Shown: positions 21,741-32,214 of the stretch, piece by piece
Position numbering within the stretch: the first letter of the stretch is position 1
Layout: every line of letters starts with the position of its first letter
Source of the DNA: Stagonosporopsis chrysanthemi
Lineage: Eukaryota; Ascomycota; Dothideomycetes; Pleosporales; Didymellaceae
Assembly (NCBI GenBank): GCA_022560025.1
Contig: JAFISE010000259.1
Coordinates: 1-33,982, forward strand
DNA length: 33,982 nucleotides
Direction: 5' to 3'
Made by a program: the position numbers and the translations under genes
The notes under the pieces: generated by a model
The model's database searches: none
What the model saw: only the letters and a program-made list of their open reading frames with translations
What the model was told of the DNA's origin: nothing

Positions 21741-21989
21741 AATAATCTAATTTGCTTAGTTATTATTACTAGAAAGCTTGCCTAAGATAGATAAGTACAA
21801 GGTAGCTAATATAGCTTGTACAGCAAAACCTAAATAGAGGTTAATAATAGTAAAGAAAGACTAGAGTCTTAAGATAGATAGAAGTTAGATATATTTTATA
21901 CCTTTCTAAAGTTTAAACCTTTATAGTATAAGAATTTTCTTTATAATTTTATAGAATTAAGAACAATCTACTTATAAAAAAGAAAGTAA

Positions 21990-22267
21990 TATAAGAATAA
22001 GCCTAGTTCTTTAAGCTTACTTTATACTACCTAACAACTACCTAACTTAAATCTGTCTTCTAACTGCTCCTTAGTATAGTTTTCTCTAAGCTTCTAGGTA
22101 TAAGAAAAAAAGCCTCTACAGAGTTTAAATAGATAGTTTTAAAGTATTCTTTTGTACAAGACCTATAGAAATAGAGATCTAGTCCTATAGTTTATTCTAG
22201 TGCTTTTATACACCTCGTAGCAAATACCTATACAATTTAGACCTCTCTAGCATCCTATGTTGTTACA
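21990..22267 (+). repeat. 3' LTR of Gypsy copy 2
   Basis: 278 nt, starting TATAAGAATAAGCC and ending GTTGTTACA, followed by the target duplication CTGCT (22268-22272). A purine-rich tract lies directly upstream. Confidence 0.92.
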
Positions 22268-22272
22268 CTGCT

Positions 22273-22633
22273 ATAGAATTAAAATTATATAAAAGAAAGT
22301 AAATCTAGAAGAAAGAGACTCTAATAGTTAAAGATAAGTAGTAGATTACAGCTTTAAAGAAGTTTAGAGCGTATAGTAATAGTAAGAAGTTAAAAAAGTG
22401 TGTGCGTGCTAAAATAAGTAAGACTTGTTAACAATGCTATAAATAGTGCAATTAAACTATCTATAACATGTAAATATATAAGAATAATATAAAAGTAGTC
22501 TCTAAATAATATCTTGAGCTATACTATACTCTATAGTACTAGAGTATAGTATTTAAAGCTATAATAAAGTAAGGTTTAGTAAAGTCTTAGTAGAAGCAAG
22601 TAACTTGCCTGTGTAGGCAACTTGCCTGTAAAG
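22273..22633 (+). pseudogene. 3' coding end and right terminus of the split Fot1-like element
   Basis: It continues the transposase interrupted at 13179: a Lys-rich stretch, KKFRAYSNSKK (about 22355-22390), then a Cys-containing tail (CVRAK, KTC, QCY) to about 22450, AT-rich 3' DNA, and the right inverted repeat 22572-22633. The last contains 17-bp-spaced gcaagtaacttgcctgt / gtaggcaacttgcctgt units. Followed by TA (22634-22635). Confidence 0.7.
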
Positions 22634-22635
22634 TA

Positions 22636-24250
22636 TATTACTTAGTTTACTAGCTTATCCTTAGCTCTTTACTACTTTTATTCTTTGCTACCTTATATAA
22701 TAAAGTCTTAATTTTATATTAATCTTTGCTAGAATAAGTTAAAAAAGAGCTTCTGCTAGTATTAGAAGCTTAGAAAAAAGTCTTTGCAAAGTAGTAAAAG
22801 ATAATATTAGATTAGAAGAGAACTGTTTCTATTACCTTAAAAGACTTAAGTATTAACCTCTAAGTAAACGTGCTTATCTAGGCCTTCTAGAATAGGTAGA
22901 AGAAGTTGCTCTTCTTAATTACTAATAGTCTCTAGCTATTATAGAGATATATTATAAGCTCTCTTAAATACGCAGTTAAAAAAGGCTTAAATAATACTAT
23001 ATCTAACAGCTAGAGTATAAAGTTTAAGTAAGAAAGCAAAATAGCTAAGAGTATCTAATTCTAATTATAGTAGTTAATAAAGTCTATTATTATATAAGAT
23101 CTTTAGCTATTAAGGATTAGAAGATACTACTTCTTTTACAACTTAGTCTTAGTAAAGCAACTAAACACCTGTTAAAGCTAGGTAAAGCCTATATTATTAT
23201 TAGTCTAGCTAGTAGATAAGAAGAAAATAAGTATATTATATACTCTTAGCTCGATCTCTTCTACCTAGCTTAATTACAGAGTACTGTTAGCAGACTTATA
23301 GAAGAGACTTAGCAGCAGTGCTGTCTTATTACTACACACACAGGCTAGTAGTATTACTTAGGTATAATTACTATCTTAAAGTAATACTTTAACTTCTTTC
23401 TTCTTTTATATCTACTTAATATATATTTAGTTCTAGTAGCAATTTTAATTATAAAGCTCTGTTTATCTATATTATATATATAGTAGCTATTAACCTTATA
23501 TTTAGTAATCTTATATTATAGTAAGCTAAGGTAGAGCTTATACTTCTAATATAAATTAGTGTTGTAATAATTAGTATCTATACCTATTAAGTATTAAGAG
23601 ATAAGATTGATAAAGTTGTTATTAAAAGACTAAGTAACCTAGCTCTTGCTTATATATTTCTTAGCTATAGATAGTATAAAATTTTGTATTATCTCTCTTA
23701 TAAGTAGTATAAAATAAGAAGTAAGCTTCTTTATATATACTATAAGCTTTCTTTCTTATAGTAAGCTTTTATTATATAATAATCTTCTTTTAATATAGGT
23801 ACGTCTTATGTGTTTATATGCGCGTTAACGTTAACTATACAACACTATAGTTTTCTACTATTTTAGACTATAGAATATTATCTTTAGATATAAAAGTATT
23901 ATACTCTAAAGAAGTATTTTATAAAACTATTATATTATATTATTGTAAATATCTATAGGTAGAAGTGTTTTAGTAGTTTAGTGTATTACATAAATCTACG
24001 TAATATATCTATATACTTAACAATTAAAGTTACTTAATAATTACTCTAAGCTCTAAGGCCTACTATAAAAACAAGGCTATAAAGCTATATAGAATAGTTA
24101 TTGTTATAGAATATCTTAGTAGAGTATTCTATAAGCTAATATAATTAAGTTTTATTATATAATCTATTTATATAACATAGCTATATAGCTACTATAGGTA
24201 GTGTAAATATAAGCAGCTAGAAGAGATATTGTAGGCTTTAAGTAACTATA
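22636..24250 (-). mobile_element. RIP-degraded pogo-type (DDE_1) element, minus strand, copy E1
   Basis: The minus-strand reading from about 23480 downward gives YNIDKQSFIIK, 'RTKYILSRY', 'LLACVCSNKTALL', 'TNNNIGFT' and an 'ILLAIL' block. These match in order the transposase of the lightly mutated pogo element at 32203 (YNIDEKGFMIR, KHIFSKR, LIACACADGSALP, NNKIRLA, ILLAILPPHS). Boundaries are approximate; the left edge abuts the previous element's TA. No intact frame. Confidence 0.6.
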
Positions 24251-26110
24251 AGTACTTATACTACAATATATAAGCTTTAGTTTAACTATAGAAGCTTTTA
24301 AAGTTATAGTCTTGCTTCTTTAGAATAATTATAGAGCTTTTGCAGTATTGTTAGCCTGTTTAGCAGTAGCTCTAGCAGCTTTCTAGGCGTTTATTGCTTA
24401 ACGTTCCTCTGCTTTTGTCCTTGCACACTCTTTCTTCTCTTTTACTTACTATTAACTATTCTCTTCTTTAACCTTTTCTTTATATAGCTTATTAACAGCT
24501 AATAACTTCTTTATTTTAACCTTTCTTTACTCTTCTTCTTCTTTCTCTGCTTTAGTAACTACTATCTAAACCTGTGCCTTTTAAATAGCTTAAGGAAACT
24601 TTATTATAGCTCTGCTATAATACCTCTATTGCTGTTGCAAGTCTAATTGCTTACTAGGTTACTTTTAACGCTTCTACTTCTTATATAGCTTTTACTATAA
24701 GCTATCTAGTTTGTTATAAAGGAGCTCTACTTAGGTTAATAGGTAGTAGATAGCTTAGCTAAGCTTTTAAGTACCTATACTATAAAGATTCTTTATTTCT
24801 ATATATAGTATAGTACAAGCTTAAAGCTAGTCTTATACTAAATAAGCTATAAAACTAGAAGTAATTAAGCCTAGGCTAATAGGTATTATAAAGTAGAATC
24901 TATTAAGTAGAATTTTAAAGTTTATTAAGCTTATTCTTATAGCTATAAAGGCTTTTTATATAAGCTTAGATATAAATATAGCTACCTAGGCAGGCTAAAA
25001 TAAGCTAACAAAGTTATCTTTTGTTAATAGAGATAGACTTTAAGTCTTCTAGAGGTAGTTGTCTAGCTTATAAGTATACACAGAAGAAAGTAGCTTAAAG
25101 CAGACTATATCTAATAGCTGCAGTGTCTAGGTACTATAAGGTAGTAACATAGCTAGTATAATCTAATTCTTATTATAGTAGTTAATAAAGTCTTTTATTA
25201 AGTAACTACTATAGCTATCTTCTATTAAAAGCTTATAGCTTTAATATGCCTTTGCCTTTATATAACAATTAAATACCTATTTAAGCTAGGCTTGTTTAAT
25301 ATTATTGTTTGTCTTGCTAGTAGGCAAAGAAGCTATATAAATTAGGTAGTTTTTAGCCTTTATATTAGCTACCTAATAACTCTAGATTATAAAGTTTTTT
25401 AATATAAATATAATACCTAGCAGTAGTATAGTACTATCTAAATAGACTACTGCTAATAAGCTTACTTACTTATATAAGCTATCTTAATAAGCTTGTTAAA
25501 CCTTCTTCTTTTTATATTAATACCTACTAAAGATATATTTTGTCTTTCTTAGTACTTTTATTATAAAGCTCTTTTTATTTATATTATATATATATAAGCT
25601 TAATAAAGTATTTAATAATCTTTATATACAAGATATTAAAGTACAGCTTAGACTTATACCTAGATTTAGTATTATAGTAATTAGAGTCTATACTAGTTGT
25701 CTATTTAGCTATAATATAGTTATAGTAACAGCGTAGAAAATATATAACCTAGCTCTTAGAGACCTTCTCTTATATAATAAAAGACGTAAAATTTTGTACT
25801 ATAGTCTTTATAGATACTATATAACGCGTAGTAAGCCTTTCTATATACTTAAGTAGGTTAGATTCTTATTAGTTGTTAAGCTTTTAGTTGTTATAATACT
25901 TAACGTGTTAAGAGACCTATATACTATAATACATACACAATAATATTGTGTGTAATACACAGTGTTTTTCTATAATATCTATATAGACAAGTTTATTGCT
26001 AAGGTTTAAATTATAGATCTCTATAAGAGCAGCTTCTAACCCTAGCATAGTGTTAGGTTGTTACGTATTTAAAAATAGTGTAATTTAAGTGTCCTAGGCA
26101 TTTAGTAACT
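24250..26110 (-). mobile_element. RIP-degraded pogo-type (DDE_1) element, minus strand, copy E2
   Basis: The minus-strand reading from about 25620 down to 24930 gives YNINKKSFIIK, 'TKYIFSR', 'LLAVVYLDSTILLLG', 'TNNNIKQAWLK', 'LLIEDSYSSYLIKDFINYY' and 'LQLLDIVCFKLLSSVY'. It then continues to a Lys/Glu-rich tail at about 24620-24330. The layout matches the transposase at 32203-33982, including the basic tail. It is a diverged direct repeat of E1 (for example 25150-25190 against 23060-23100). Boundaries are approximate. Confidence 0.65.
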
Positions 26111-26280
26111 CTAGGTATTTAGTACACAGATATAGTACTATATTTAGCTACTTAATATATACAGTTACTTAATATACACTTTTACTATATTTTATCTTGT
26201 TTTTAAATCTATAATAACTTAACACTATAATATCTTTATAAAACACTCTTATAGAGATAAATAAATTAAAACTAGAATTA

Positions 26281-28020
26281 AAACTTTTATACTAAGCACT
26301 TACTAAAAAACATAGTTATTACTGCTTAACTTTAATATATTGCTACTAAGGTTAGATAATACTCTACTAAGAAGAGGCATTATAGCAACGCTTACTATAC
26401 TTACATAATAAGGTAGAGGTTGTAGAATATATTAGAGCGCTAATAAAAAGGCATCTAATACCTATAAAGTAGATAATAACAAATTTCTTTACACTTATAT
26501 ATAGCTAAAAGCTTTCTAAGTAGTAGATTACTTACTTTCTTAACTATTATACTAATATACTCCTAAACGCGTAGAGAATGCCTATAGAAGCTACTTATTA
26601 CTATACTAATTCTAGTAAGAGGTACTAACTATACTTTAAACTACTATATAGTAAAATAGCTAAGTACAACGTCTTACCTAAAAATACCTATAATATAGAT
26701 AAGAAAGGCTTTGTAGTTAGAGTTACTAGAAAGAGTAAACAAATCTTTAACAAGGTCCTATACTAATTAAAGCAGTTTAGGCAGAGTCTTTATAATAGTA
26801 ATTGCAAGTAGGTAATACTCTTAGCAATAATCTGTACTAATAGATTAGTACTACTACCTAGTATTATCTACCTAGTAGCTAGTAGAGACGTTTAGGCAAG
26901 CTAGGTAGCTCTAATTAACCTAAAAAAGCACAATATCTTCTTTACAACCTTACCTACTAGTTAGACAAATAATAATTTAGGTATTACTTAGCTTAAACAA
27001 TTATTTAAGTATTATACTGTACTAAAAGCTTATAGAAAGTAGTACTTACTTATCTTAGACAGTTATAGTAGCTATATAATAAAAGCCTTTATTAACTACT
27101 ATAATACTTATTAGATACTATTAATAGTTTATCTAGTTTATTCTACTTATATATAATAGCTATTAGATATAGTTTACTTTAAGCTGCTTGCTTAAAACTA
27201 CACTAAAGAGCTTAATTACTATACTTAGAGAAGCTAAGGGATACTTAGTATAGATAAAAGCAACTTCTTTAACCTTTTCTAGCTAATTTAAGTAGCTACC
27301 TTTACTAAAACGTTAGTTAAGAAAGCTTTCTTAGCTATAGGTATCTAACTACCTAATACTAACATTATACTTAATAGGTTTAAGCTACTAACTTTACTAA
27401 AGCTTGTAATACTACCTAAATAAACATCTCTTACTACTACACTTACTATACTAAACTAGCTTATAGCTAAGGCTTTACTATAGCAAAGTGTAAAAGGTAA
27501 GAGTAGTACTTAGTTAGGCCTGCTTAAATAGGCTATCTACTAACTTTACGTCTAGTTTAAGCTAGTTTAACACAAATTAAATAAAGTAAAAGAAAAGCTT
27601 ACTGCTTATAAAAAAAAGCTAAAGTAAAAGAAGGTATTACCTCTATATATATAGTAGATAAAGTAGTAGAAAGGCGTAGTTTAGTAGAGTCCTTTATCTA
27701 AAGCAAAGGCTAACGTATATAATTATACAAATAAAGCCTACTAAGAGTAGTTAGATATAGAAAAAGTAACTAAACAAAAGCTTTAATAGACTTAAAAGCT
27801 ACTACAAGTAAAGAAGAAGAAAGAGTAAAAGATACAGTATATAATAAAGAAAGAGAAGCAAGTACAACTAAAAGCTATAAAGGCTGCTAAAGTAGCTAAA
27901 CGCTAGGCTAAAAAGTAGCGTTAGAAAGACGCTTGCAATGCTTTAAAAAGTTAACTATTACTTAAAACAGGTAAGCAAAAGGCTTTATAGTCTGCAGCAC
28001 CTAGAAAGAAGTAGAATTGT
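26281..28020 (+). pseudogene. Pogo (DDE_1) transposase relic of E3
   Basis: Plus strand, frame beginning at 26281: 'EVVEYIRALIKRHLIP' (26400-26460, compare ELVKYIEELTRRHLPP at 32480), 'YYYTNSSKRY' (26600), YNIDKKGFVV (26692) with the first catalytic Asp, 'TNNNLGITWLKQLFKYY', 'LLILDSYSSYIIKAFINYY' (27050-27110) with the second Asp region, and a basic coiled-coil tail from about 27560. Stops occur throughout. It would catalyse TA-targeted cut-and-paste transposition in an intact copy. Confidence 0.75.
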
Positions 28021-28242
28021 AGTACTGTAAGTAGTAGTAGTTAGCCTATTGCTTATAAGCGTTCTCTAACCCTACTAAGTACACAGAGCTGCTACAGCTG
28101 CGTAATTTGTCTAACTAAAAAGTTTGCTTATAGGAAGTAGTTGCATAGGCTTACTTAGCAATCTTACTAAAAATCTTGTAATAATAGCTATTGCGTGTAG
28201 CTCAACAACCTCATTTTTGTGATACCGCAAAAGGTGGTTGGG

Positions 28243-28276
28243 GTGCGCATCGGGTGACCGTGCGCATCGGGTGGCC
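28243..28276. repeat. 17-bp subterminal tandem repeat of E3, intact
   Basis: gtgcgcatcgggtgacc (28243-28259) and gtgcgcatcgggtggcc (28260-28276) are adjacent and differ at one base. The inverted, RIP-mutated pair is recognisable near 26140-26175. Confidence 0.9.
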
Positions 28277-28304
28277 GAATACAGTATCACGCGCACGGAC
28301 ACGG

Positions 28305-28787
28305 TAGGGCAGGTATCTCGAAAGTAATAATGAAACGTCTCTGCGCGGGAACCACGCAGGCCACAGAGGTAGCACGGTATTTCGAAAACGATTGTAAGTG
28401 ATTACAGGTAGTAGACTAGAATCACGAAACTTGGCCTTTGGTTGTCTTTATTTAAGTAAGGAGAAAAATTACTGCAATTGCGTAAGCAGTGTCGGGTTGG
28501 AGGCTGCAGACGAACTATTGTATTGCTATCTGTTGTCGTGTTGTACTGAGGGTTCACAGGAGCTCTCAGCTCAGAGATTCGTGCACTTGCCCACCGGGCA
28601 GTGCCTGCTACAAGGGATTATCATGTGGTCTAAGCCACGTGGTAACACTAATACAATTCAGTTGCTGAGTGTAAATGTCTTCTAGTACCAATGACAGTGT
28701 GCAGAAACAGACCTAATGTACATCTCCTAGGCTTGTCCAGGTACCGATTTCGAAATCCAATCTTCACACTCGTTTCGATACTGGATA
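28305..28787. other. Unique DNA between E3 and the regulator gene
   Basis: Balanced base composition. Open frames of under 100 codons exist on both strands, but none has a recognisable motif or a convincing gene structure. The 3' UTR of the regulator gene must lie in the right part. Confidence 0.5.
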
Positions 28788-29501
28788 CTAAATCAATTTG
28801 CTTGTCGTACCACTGTTTAGCAGTGAGTGCGATTTGAGACGGTGGAGGCATGCGCGGACTAGGCGAGTATTCGCGCGGACAAGCTCAAGATAAGCTGGCG
28901 CACAAGCCGAGTTGTCAATTGACATACCACTGATACCATCAACAGGCGAAGTCGGGCTGGCGAGAGCAGGTCTGGATGATACCAGGGCAGTTTCGAGGGA
29001 GCTCAAGACAGCAGACAAACTAGTCAGCCGTAATGTCATCAATTCGTTACTGAGCGCATCAGCTTCGTCGGCAGCAACGTCGTAGCTGCCGAGAGAGAAC
29101 TTCCATGGCTGGGTCGCGAATTCGGTCCCTTGTAGAGTCGTACTCTCATTCTCTGTGTTACCGCTAGTGTTGGGTAAAGCCAGCGTCGTAATCGTGTTTG
29201 TTGTTGGCGGTGTAGTCAGTCCGGTTGCGTTGTTCGAGCTTTCGGCGGTCTCCTCGCAATCAAGGTTCCATGTTCGGCACAGCCAGTCAACCAGGTGGGT
29301 GCATAAGATGGTGACTGCGGTGAGCGGCAGTCTATGCTGCCGGCATCTTTCGCAGGTCAGAACTGTAAGACTAGGCCTCTCCGCCGCAGATGCGACTAGG
29401 AGTGCGGTCTCAAGTTGCATTTGTGATGACACGGTTAGCTCTTCCACGCGTGCGAGTGTTTGCAGAGCGAGTATGGCGCAACGGCAGTCGTTGTGTTGCA
29501 T
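28788..29501 (-). CDS. AflR-type fungal regulator, C-terminal module only (no zinc cluster)
   Basis: A 237-residue ORF from ATG 29501. An in-frame TAG lies 7 codons upstream (29522-29520), and a possible splice acceptor (atatcag) just before the ATG leaves open a missing 5' exon. Visible pattern: CAILALQTL (residues 8-16), LETALLVAS, SLTVLTCERC (about 44-53), LTAVTILCTHLVDWL, a Thr/Asn-rich linker (about 87-130), and a terminal helix LVRANTRLVRACLHRL. This resembles the C-terminal aflatoxin-regulatory domain of Zn2Cys6 transcription factors of secondary-metabolite clusters. No CxxCxxxKxxC zinc cluster was found in the 530 bp upstream, so DNA binding is not supported. It is divergent from the reductase. 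It may be a truncated remnant or a cofactor-like protein acting with another regulator. Confidence 0.6.
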   Translation of the reverse strand: MQHNDCRCAILALQTLARVEELTVSSQMQLETALLVASAAERPSLTVLTCERCRQHRLPLTAVTILCTHLVDWLCRTWNLDCEETAESSNNATGLTTPPTTNTITTLALPNTSGNTENESTTLQGTEFATQPWKFSLGSYDVAADEADALSNELMTLRLTSLSAVLSSLETALVSSRPALASPTSPVDGISGMSIDNSACAPAYLELVRANTRLVRACLHRLKSHSLLNSGTTSKLI

Positions 29502-30030
29502 CTTCTTCTGATATTCCGGCTATCGCGAAGTGACAGTGCTGGTTCAAATGAATGTGAAGGCGGCAGTCAGCGATACGAGCCATGAAGCAGTGGTGCGGGT
29601 TTTGATATCTATAAAGGTCAGTGCACGATGTGGATGATGTGCTGAAGGCCGCTGCAATGCGTGTACTTGCTCAAGATCAGTCAAGCACGGTCTCTTGCTT
29701 CACGATATCGGATGCACAGTTGGCACTAGCACGTTGTCCTTAAATGTGGATTCGGTGTGTTTCGACTCGTTGTTTGGAGGGGTATGCTGTCGCTTTGAAC
29801 CGGAACAGTGCTATTGGCCAGGATTATTCTCCGATTCATGTCCGCTATATACTTCCTGTGCTCCGACAACTAACCAATTAATCCGCCGAAAGCCAAGAAT
29901 AAGACAGGACCATTTACGAGGTAAAACCTTCAGGATAAATGAAGATGGACTATCACCGACTTGCTTCACTTGCACACTGCTCTGCGACACTAGTGACCGA
30001 ACACCAATCTCGTCTATTGTATCAATCAAG
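29502..30030. promoter_or_regulatory. Divergent intergenic promoter region between regulator and reductase
   Basis: 529 bp with balanced composition. Candidate elements for the plus-strand reductase are TATATA at 29846-29851 and an inverted CCAAT box (attgg at 29813-29817). A second TATAAA is at 29610-29615. Reductase start context is CAAGATGG. No known operator such as TCGN5CGA was confidently found. Confidence 0.4.
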
Positions 30031-31190
30031 ATGGCCCCTTTCGAAGGTCCCGCCATCGCCCCGGGCTCCACCATCCTCGTCACAGGGGCCAATGGGTTTG
30101 TCGGTGCTCACGTCGCAGACCAATTTCTCGAACAAGGCTACAGGGTGCGAGGTACGGTCAGAGACGCTGACAAGCATCAATGGCTCCAAGAACTATTCTC
30201 GCAGAAGTATGGTGCGGGAAAATTCGAACTCGTCACAGTCAGAGACATGAGAACCACTGACGCTTTCAACGATGCAGTATCAGGTATTCCTCCCACTTCA
30301 AAAGCACTTTTCTCCGCTAAGCCGCTGCTCTCTAGGTGTGTCCGGCATCGTGCACGTTGCCTCAGTGCGGAGCATGGATGTTACACCGATTGAGTTGCTC
30401 GAAGCTACAGTGGCAGGGACACTGAGTTGCTTGCAGGCCGCTGCTAAGGAGTCAAGCGTGAAGCGATTCGTGCTGACTTCTTCTTCTTCTGCGCTTCGCT
30501 CGCTCCAGGCGTACTGCGGAACGGATACTGTTTCTGCGGATGAATATGACGAGCAAACACTAATCCTAGCCAAGAACCTTCCTGATGCGCTTCCCAAAAT
30601 GCACAAGTTTATGATTGCCTACTTTGCTTCGAAGGTCGCGTCAGAACAGGCTTTCTGGAGCTGGGTGAGGAGCAATCAGCCCCACTTCTCTGTCAATACC
30701 GTGCTACCCTGCACTATCTACGGAAGCCCACTGGACGTAGCTCACCAGGGTTTTCCGTCCACCTCGAGGATTCCGCTCCAGATCTTGGATGGCGATACCG
30801 ATTCGATCAAACACGTGCAACGTTGTAAGTACCCCTGTCCTTCTTGCTCTGATAGTACAAACAATAGCTTGAACTAGCGTAGTCTACTATGTACACGTGC
30901 AAGATGTGGCTCGTCTACATGTTGCCGGATTGATCCACCCATCCATCAGCAACGAGCGGATTTTCGCATTCGCGGCCCCGTACTCTATAAATGAGTTTTT
31001 CGATATTTTTGCAAAGTGTGTCCCAGGATATAAAGTAAGAGAAAAGCTTGCAGGTCTAGATTTTCCGCTGGCCACCATTGGACCTTGGGATAAAGCAGAA
31101 GCGCTGTTGAAAGACTTTGGCCGTTTGGGATTCGTGGGACTGGAGGAGACCATTATTGACAGCGTGCAGACGCGTATTCGTGCAACCTAG
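30031..31190 (+). CDS. NAD(P)-dependent extended-SDR reductase (aldehyde/ketone or dihydroflavonol-reductase-like), three exons
   Basis: Exons are 30031-30283, 30336-30824 and 30883-31190; introns of 52 and 58 nt start GTATTC and GTAAGT and end CTAG and GTAG. The spliced protein is 349 residues, the usual length for fungal NADPH-dependent carbonyl reductases. Motifs: nucleotide-binding TGANGFVG (18-25), VHVAS (90-94), TSSSS (132-136), catalytic Tyr180-x3-Lys184 in YFASK, the 'LPCTIYG' segment, and DVARLHVAGL in exon 3. All expected active-site residues are present, so it is probably active; the fold is soluble, without signal peptide. Acceptor 30882 is chosen because the alternative AG (about 30875-30876) gives an immediate stop. 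ATG 30031 sits just before the Rossmann strand; the frame is open farther upstream but lacks family features. Substrate unknown; a tailoring role in secondary metabolism is possible. Confidence 0.88.
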
Positions 31191-31413
31191 AGACTTTCAC
31201 AATGCATGGCCTGTGGATATCTATATGCGCTAAACTAGCTTGAGACAGAAGAGGGTCACTATGTATAGACACTTACGATACATCTTCCTGTATTACTGAC
31301 CGTACTAGTCTTGGATGACACAGATGGTGCTACATGAACGATGTCTAAGTTTCATGCTAGACCCTTATCTGTAGACTGATGAACAATAATTTGCAAGAAC
31401 ACGTGTTTTATGC
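31191..31413. other. Reductase 3' flank
   Basis: Short unique DNA between the reductase stop and the Tc1/mariner left TA (31414-31415). No ORF, RNA or clear repeat seen. Confidence 0.5.
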
Positions 31414-31415
31414 TA

Positions 31416-32200
31416 TCACCCCCCCCTAGCGAAAAAAACACGGACGGTTTTCTGACTTAACGTCGGCCTACTACTGACAGGCTGGGAGTTTGGGAGGCAC
31501 GCGTACGCTAATAGGAGGCAGATAAGGCACGTGAGCCTTAGGTAGTGAAGCCTGAAAACTCAATAAGAGCCTTATTCTACGTAGAGAAGATTCTACTACT
31601 CTACTATGAAGCTCATAGCTATGGTAGCCTGATCAGATGAGCTCTGAGCTGACGTACTAATAGAGCAACGATTTAAGTAGTTTCTGCAAAAGGACAACAA
31701 CCCAAGCTATAGCGCTTATAATCAAAACTTGTTACTAGCAGTCTATTGATCTAAGCCTGGTGTTGTGAGCCTATATTATCCAGCTACTTTACTAGATCTT
31801 AACCCTGTTTAGAGCGTCTGGAATATCATTAAAGAGCGAGTTAAACAGCAGCTATACTAAATCAACTTTTTCCCAGACCTCAGTTTAGCTCTCTGACGTA
31901 AGTGGAGTTAAATCTGGCAAGAAATGATACAGGAGCGGATTGATGAGATGCTACATTGCTGTAGGCAGGTGTTTAGGCACCCAAAGTTTGGTACAAAATC
32001 AAGCTCTGGTAACTTGTTAAACCACGGAAATTAATTACAATACAATAGTTTAATCTTTCGATAGCCTCACGCAAGTCAAATTTAGTCAAACCGGCTTGTA
32101 TTTGCTGACTGCGACGCATTGTAGTACGGTGGTGCGGCCAAATTGACATTTGATGGGGCGGATTATAAAACCGTCCGAGCTTTTTTAGCTAGGGTGGTGT
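31416..32200 (+). mobile_element. Internally deleted Tc1/mariner-type element
   Basis: Flanked by TA at 31414-31415 and 32201-32202. The inverted termini are about 31 bp: left ends ccctagcgaaaaaaacacgg then acggtttt; right, on the reverse strand, ccctagctaaaaaagctcgg then acggtttt. The C-run differs by two bases. The 785 bp contain only the C-terminal third of a DDE transposase, whereas complete Tc1/mariner elements are commonly 1.3-2 kb. A near-palindrome taaggcacgtgagcctta lies at about 31525-31542. Confidence 0.85.
31687..32010 (+). pseudogene. Tc1/mariner (DDE_3) transposase C-terminal remnant
   Basis: One plus-strand frame reads QKDNNPSYSAYNQNLLL, then 'YYPATLLDLNPV-SVWNIIK', 'ERVKQQLY' and 'EMIQERIDEMLHCCRQVF'. 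This is the family's QDNAPxH...WPAxSPDLNPIENxWxxLK region, including the site of the last catalytic acidic residue, where a TAG now stands in the following codons (31812-31814). At least five stops break the frame. The N-terminal DNA-binding part and first catalytic Asp are absent. Confidence 0.8.
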
Positions 32201-32214
32201 TACCGTGTCCGTGC

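Larger units (their letters stand above)
13180..22267 (+). mobile_element. Ty3/Gypsy LTR retrotransposon, copy 2 (complete, with nested Fot1-like element)
   Basis: Both LTRs are 278 nt (13180-13457 and 21990-22267). Target duplication CTGCT is perfect at 13175-13179 and 22268-22272. Order: LTR, about 0.7-kb leader, gag, pol (protease, RT, RNase H, integrase, chromodomain), antisense ORF relic, polypurine-like aaaaaagaaag (about 21976), LTR. The nested DNA transposon at 18806-20660 accounts for 1.86 kb, so the element itself is about 7.23 kb. All genes are RIP-inactivated. It is inserted inside the transposase of a Fot1-like element. Confidence 0.92.
10993..22633 (+). mobile_element. Fot1/pogo-type element split by a nested Gypsy retrotransposon
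   Basis: Left terminus 10993 follows TA (10991-10992) and starts CTTTATAAGCAAGTTGC. The right terminus on the reverse strand reads CTTTACAGGCAAGTTGC, ending at 22633 and followed by TA (22634-22635). The terminal inverted repeats extend about 60 bp, through a shared CTAAGACTTTA block. The transposase reads from about 11850 to 13179 and resumes at 22273 after the Gypsy element, which carries its own 5-bp duplication. Removing the insertion leaves about 2.55 kb. A Cys-rich C-terminus (near 22425-22450) resembles the zinc-knuckle tail of some fungal pogo transposases. Confidence 0.8.
26113..28304 (+). mobile_element. Pogo-type element E3 with one RIP-mutated and one intact terminus
   Basis: The right terminus ends ...GCGCACGGACACGG at 28304, followed by TA (28305-28306), and keeps its original GC-rich sequence from about 28190. 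The left terminus (about 26113-26175) is the inverted counterpart with almost every difference a C-to-T or G-to-A transition. The first 16 bases of the right terminus on the reverse strand are identical to the start of the element at 32203. Length is about 2.2 kb. It carries a plus-strand transposase relic. Confidence 0.8.

Noticed and set aside
28398..28851. ORFs of 95 and 67 codons left of the regulator gene
   Set aside because: No motif, no splice structure and overlap on opposite strands; chance frames in balanced DNA.
29155..29511. 118-codon plus-strand ORF over the regulator
   Set aside because: Antisense to the AflR-like frame, with no recognisable features.
29695..30030. N-terminal extension of the reductase to 29695
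   Set aside because: The frame is open, but the extra 112 codons have no family features; ATG 30031 has a good context and sits just before the Rossmann motif.
28305..31413. A named toxin locus such as Tox1
   Set aside because: AT-rich surroundings and a reductase are suggestive, but no polyketide synthase or other diagnostic gene is in the window, so no locus name is justified.
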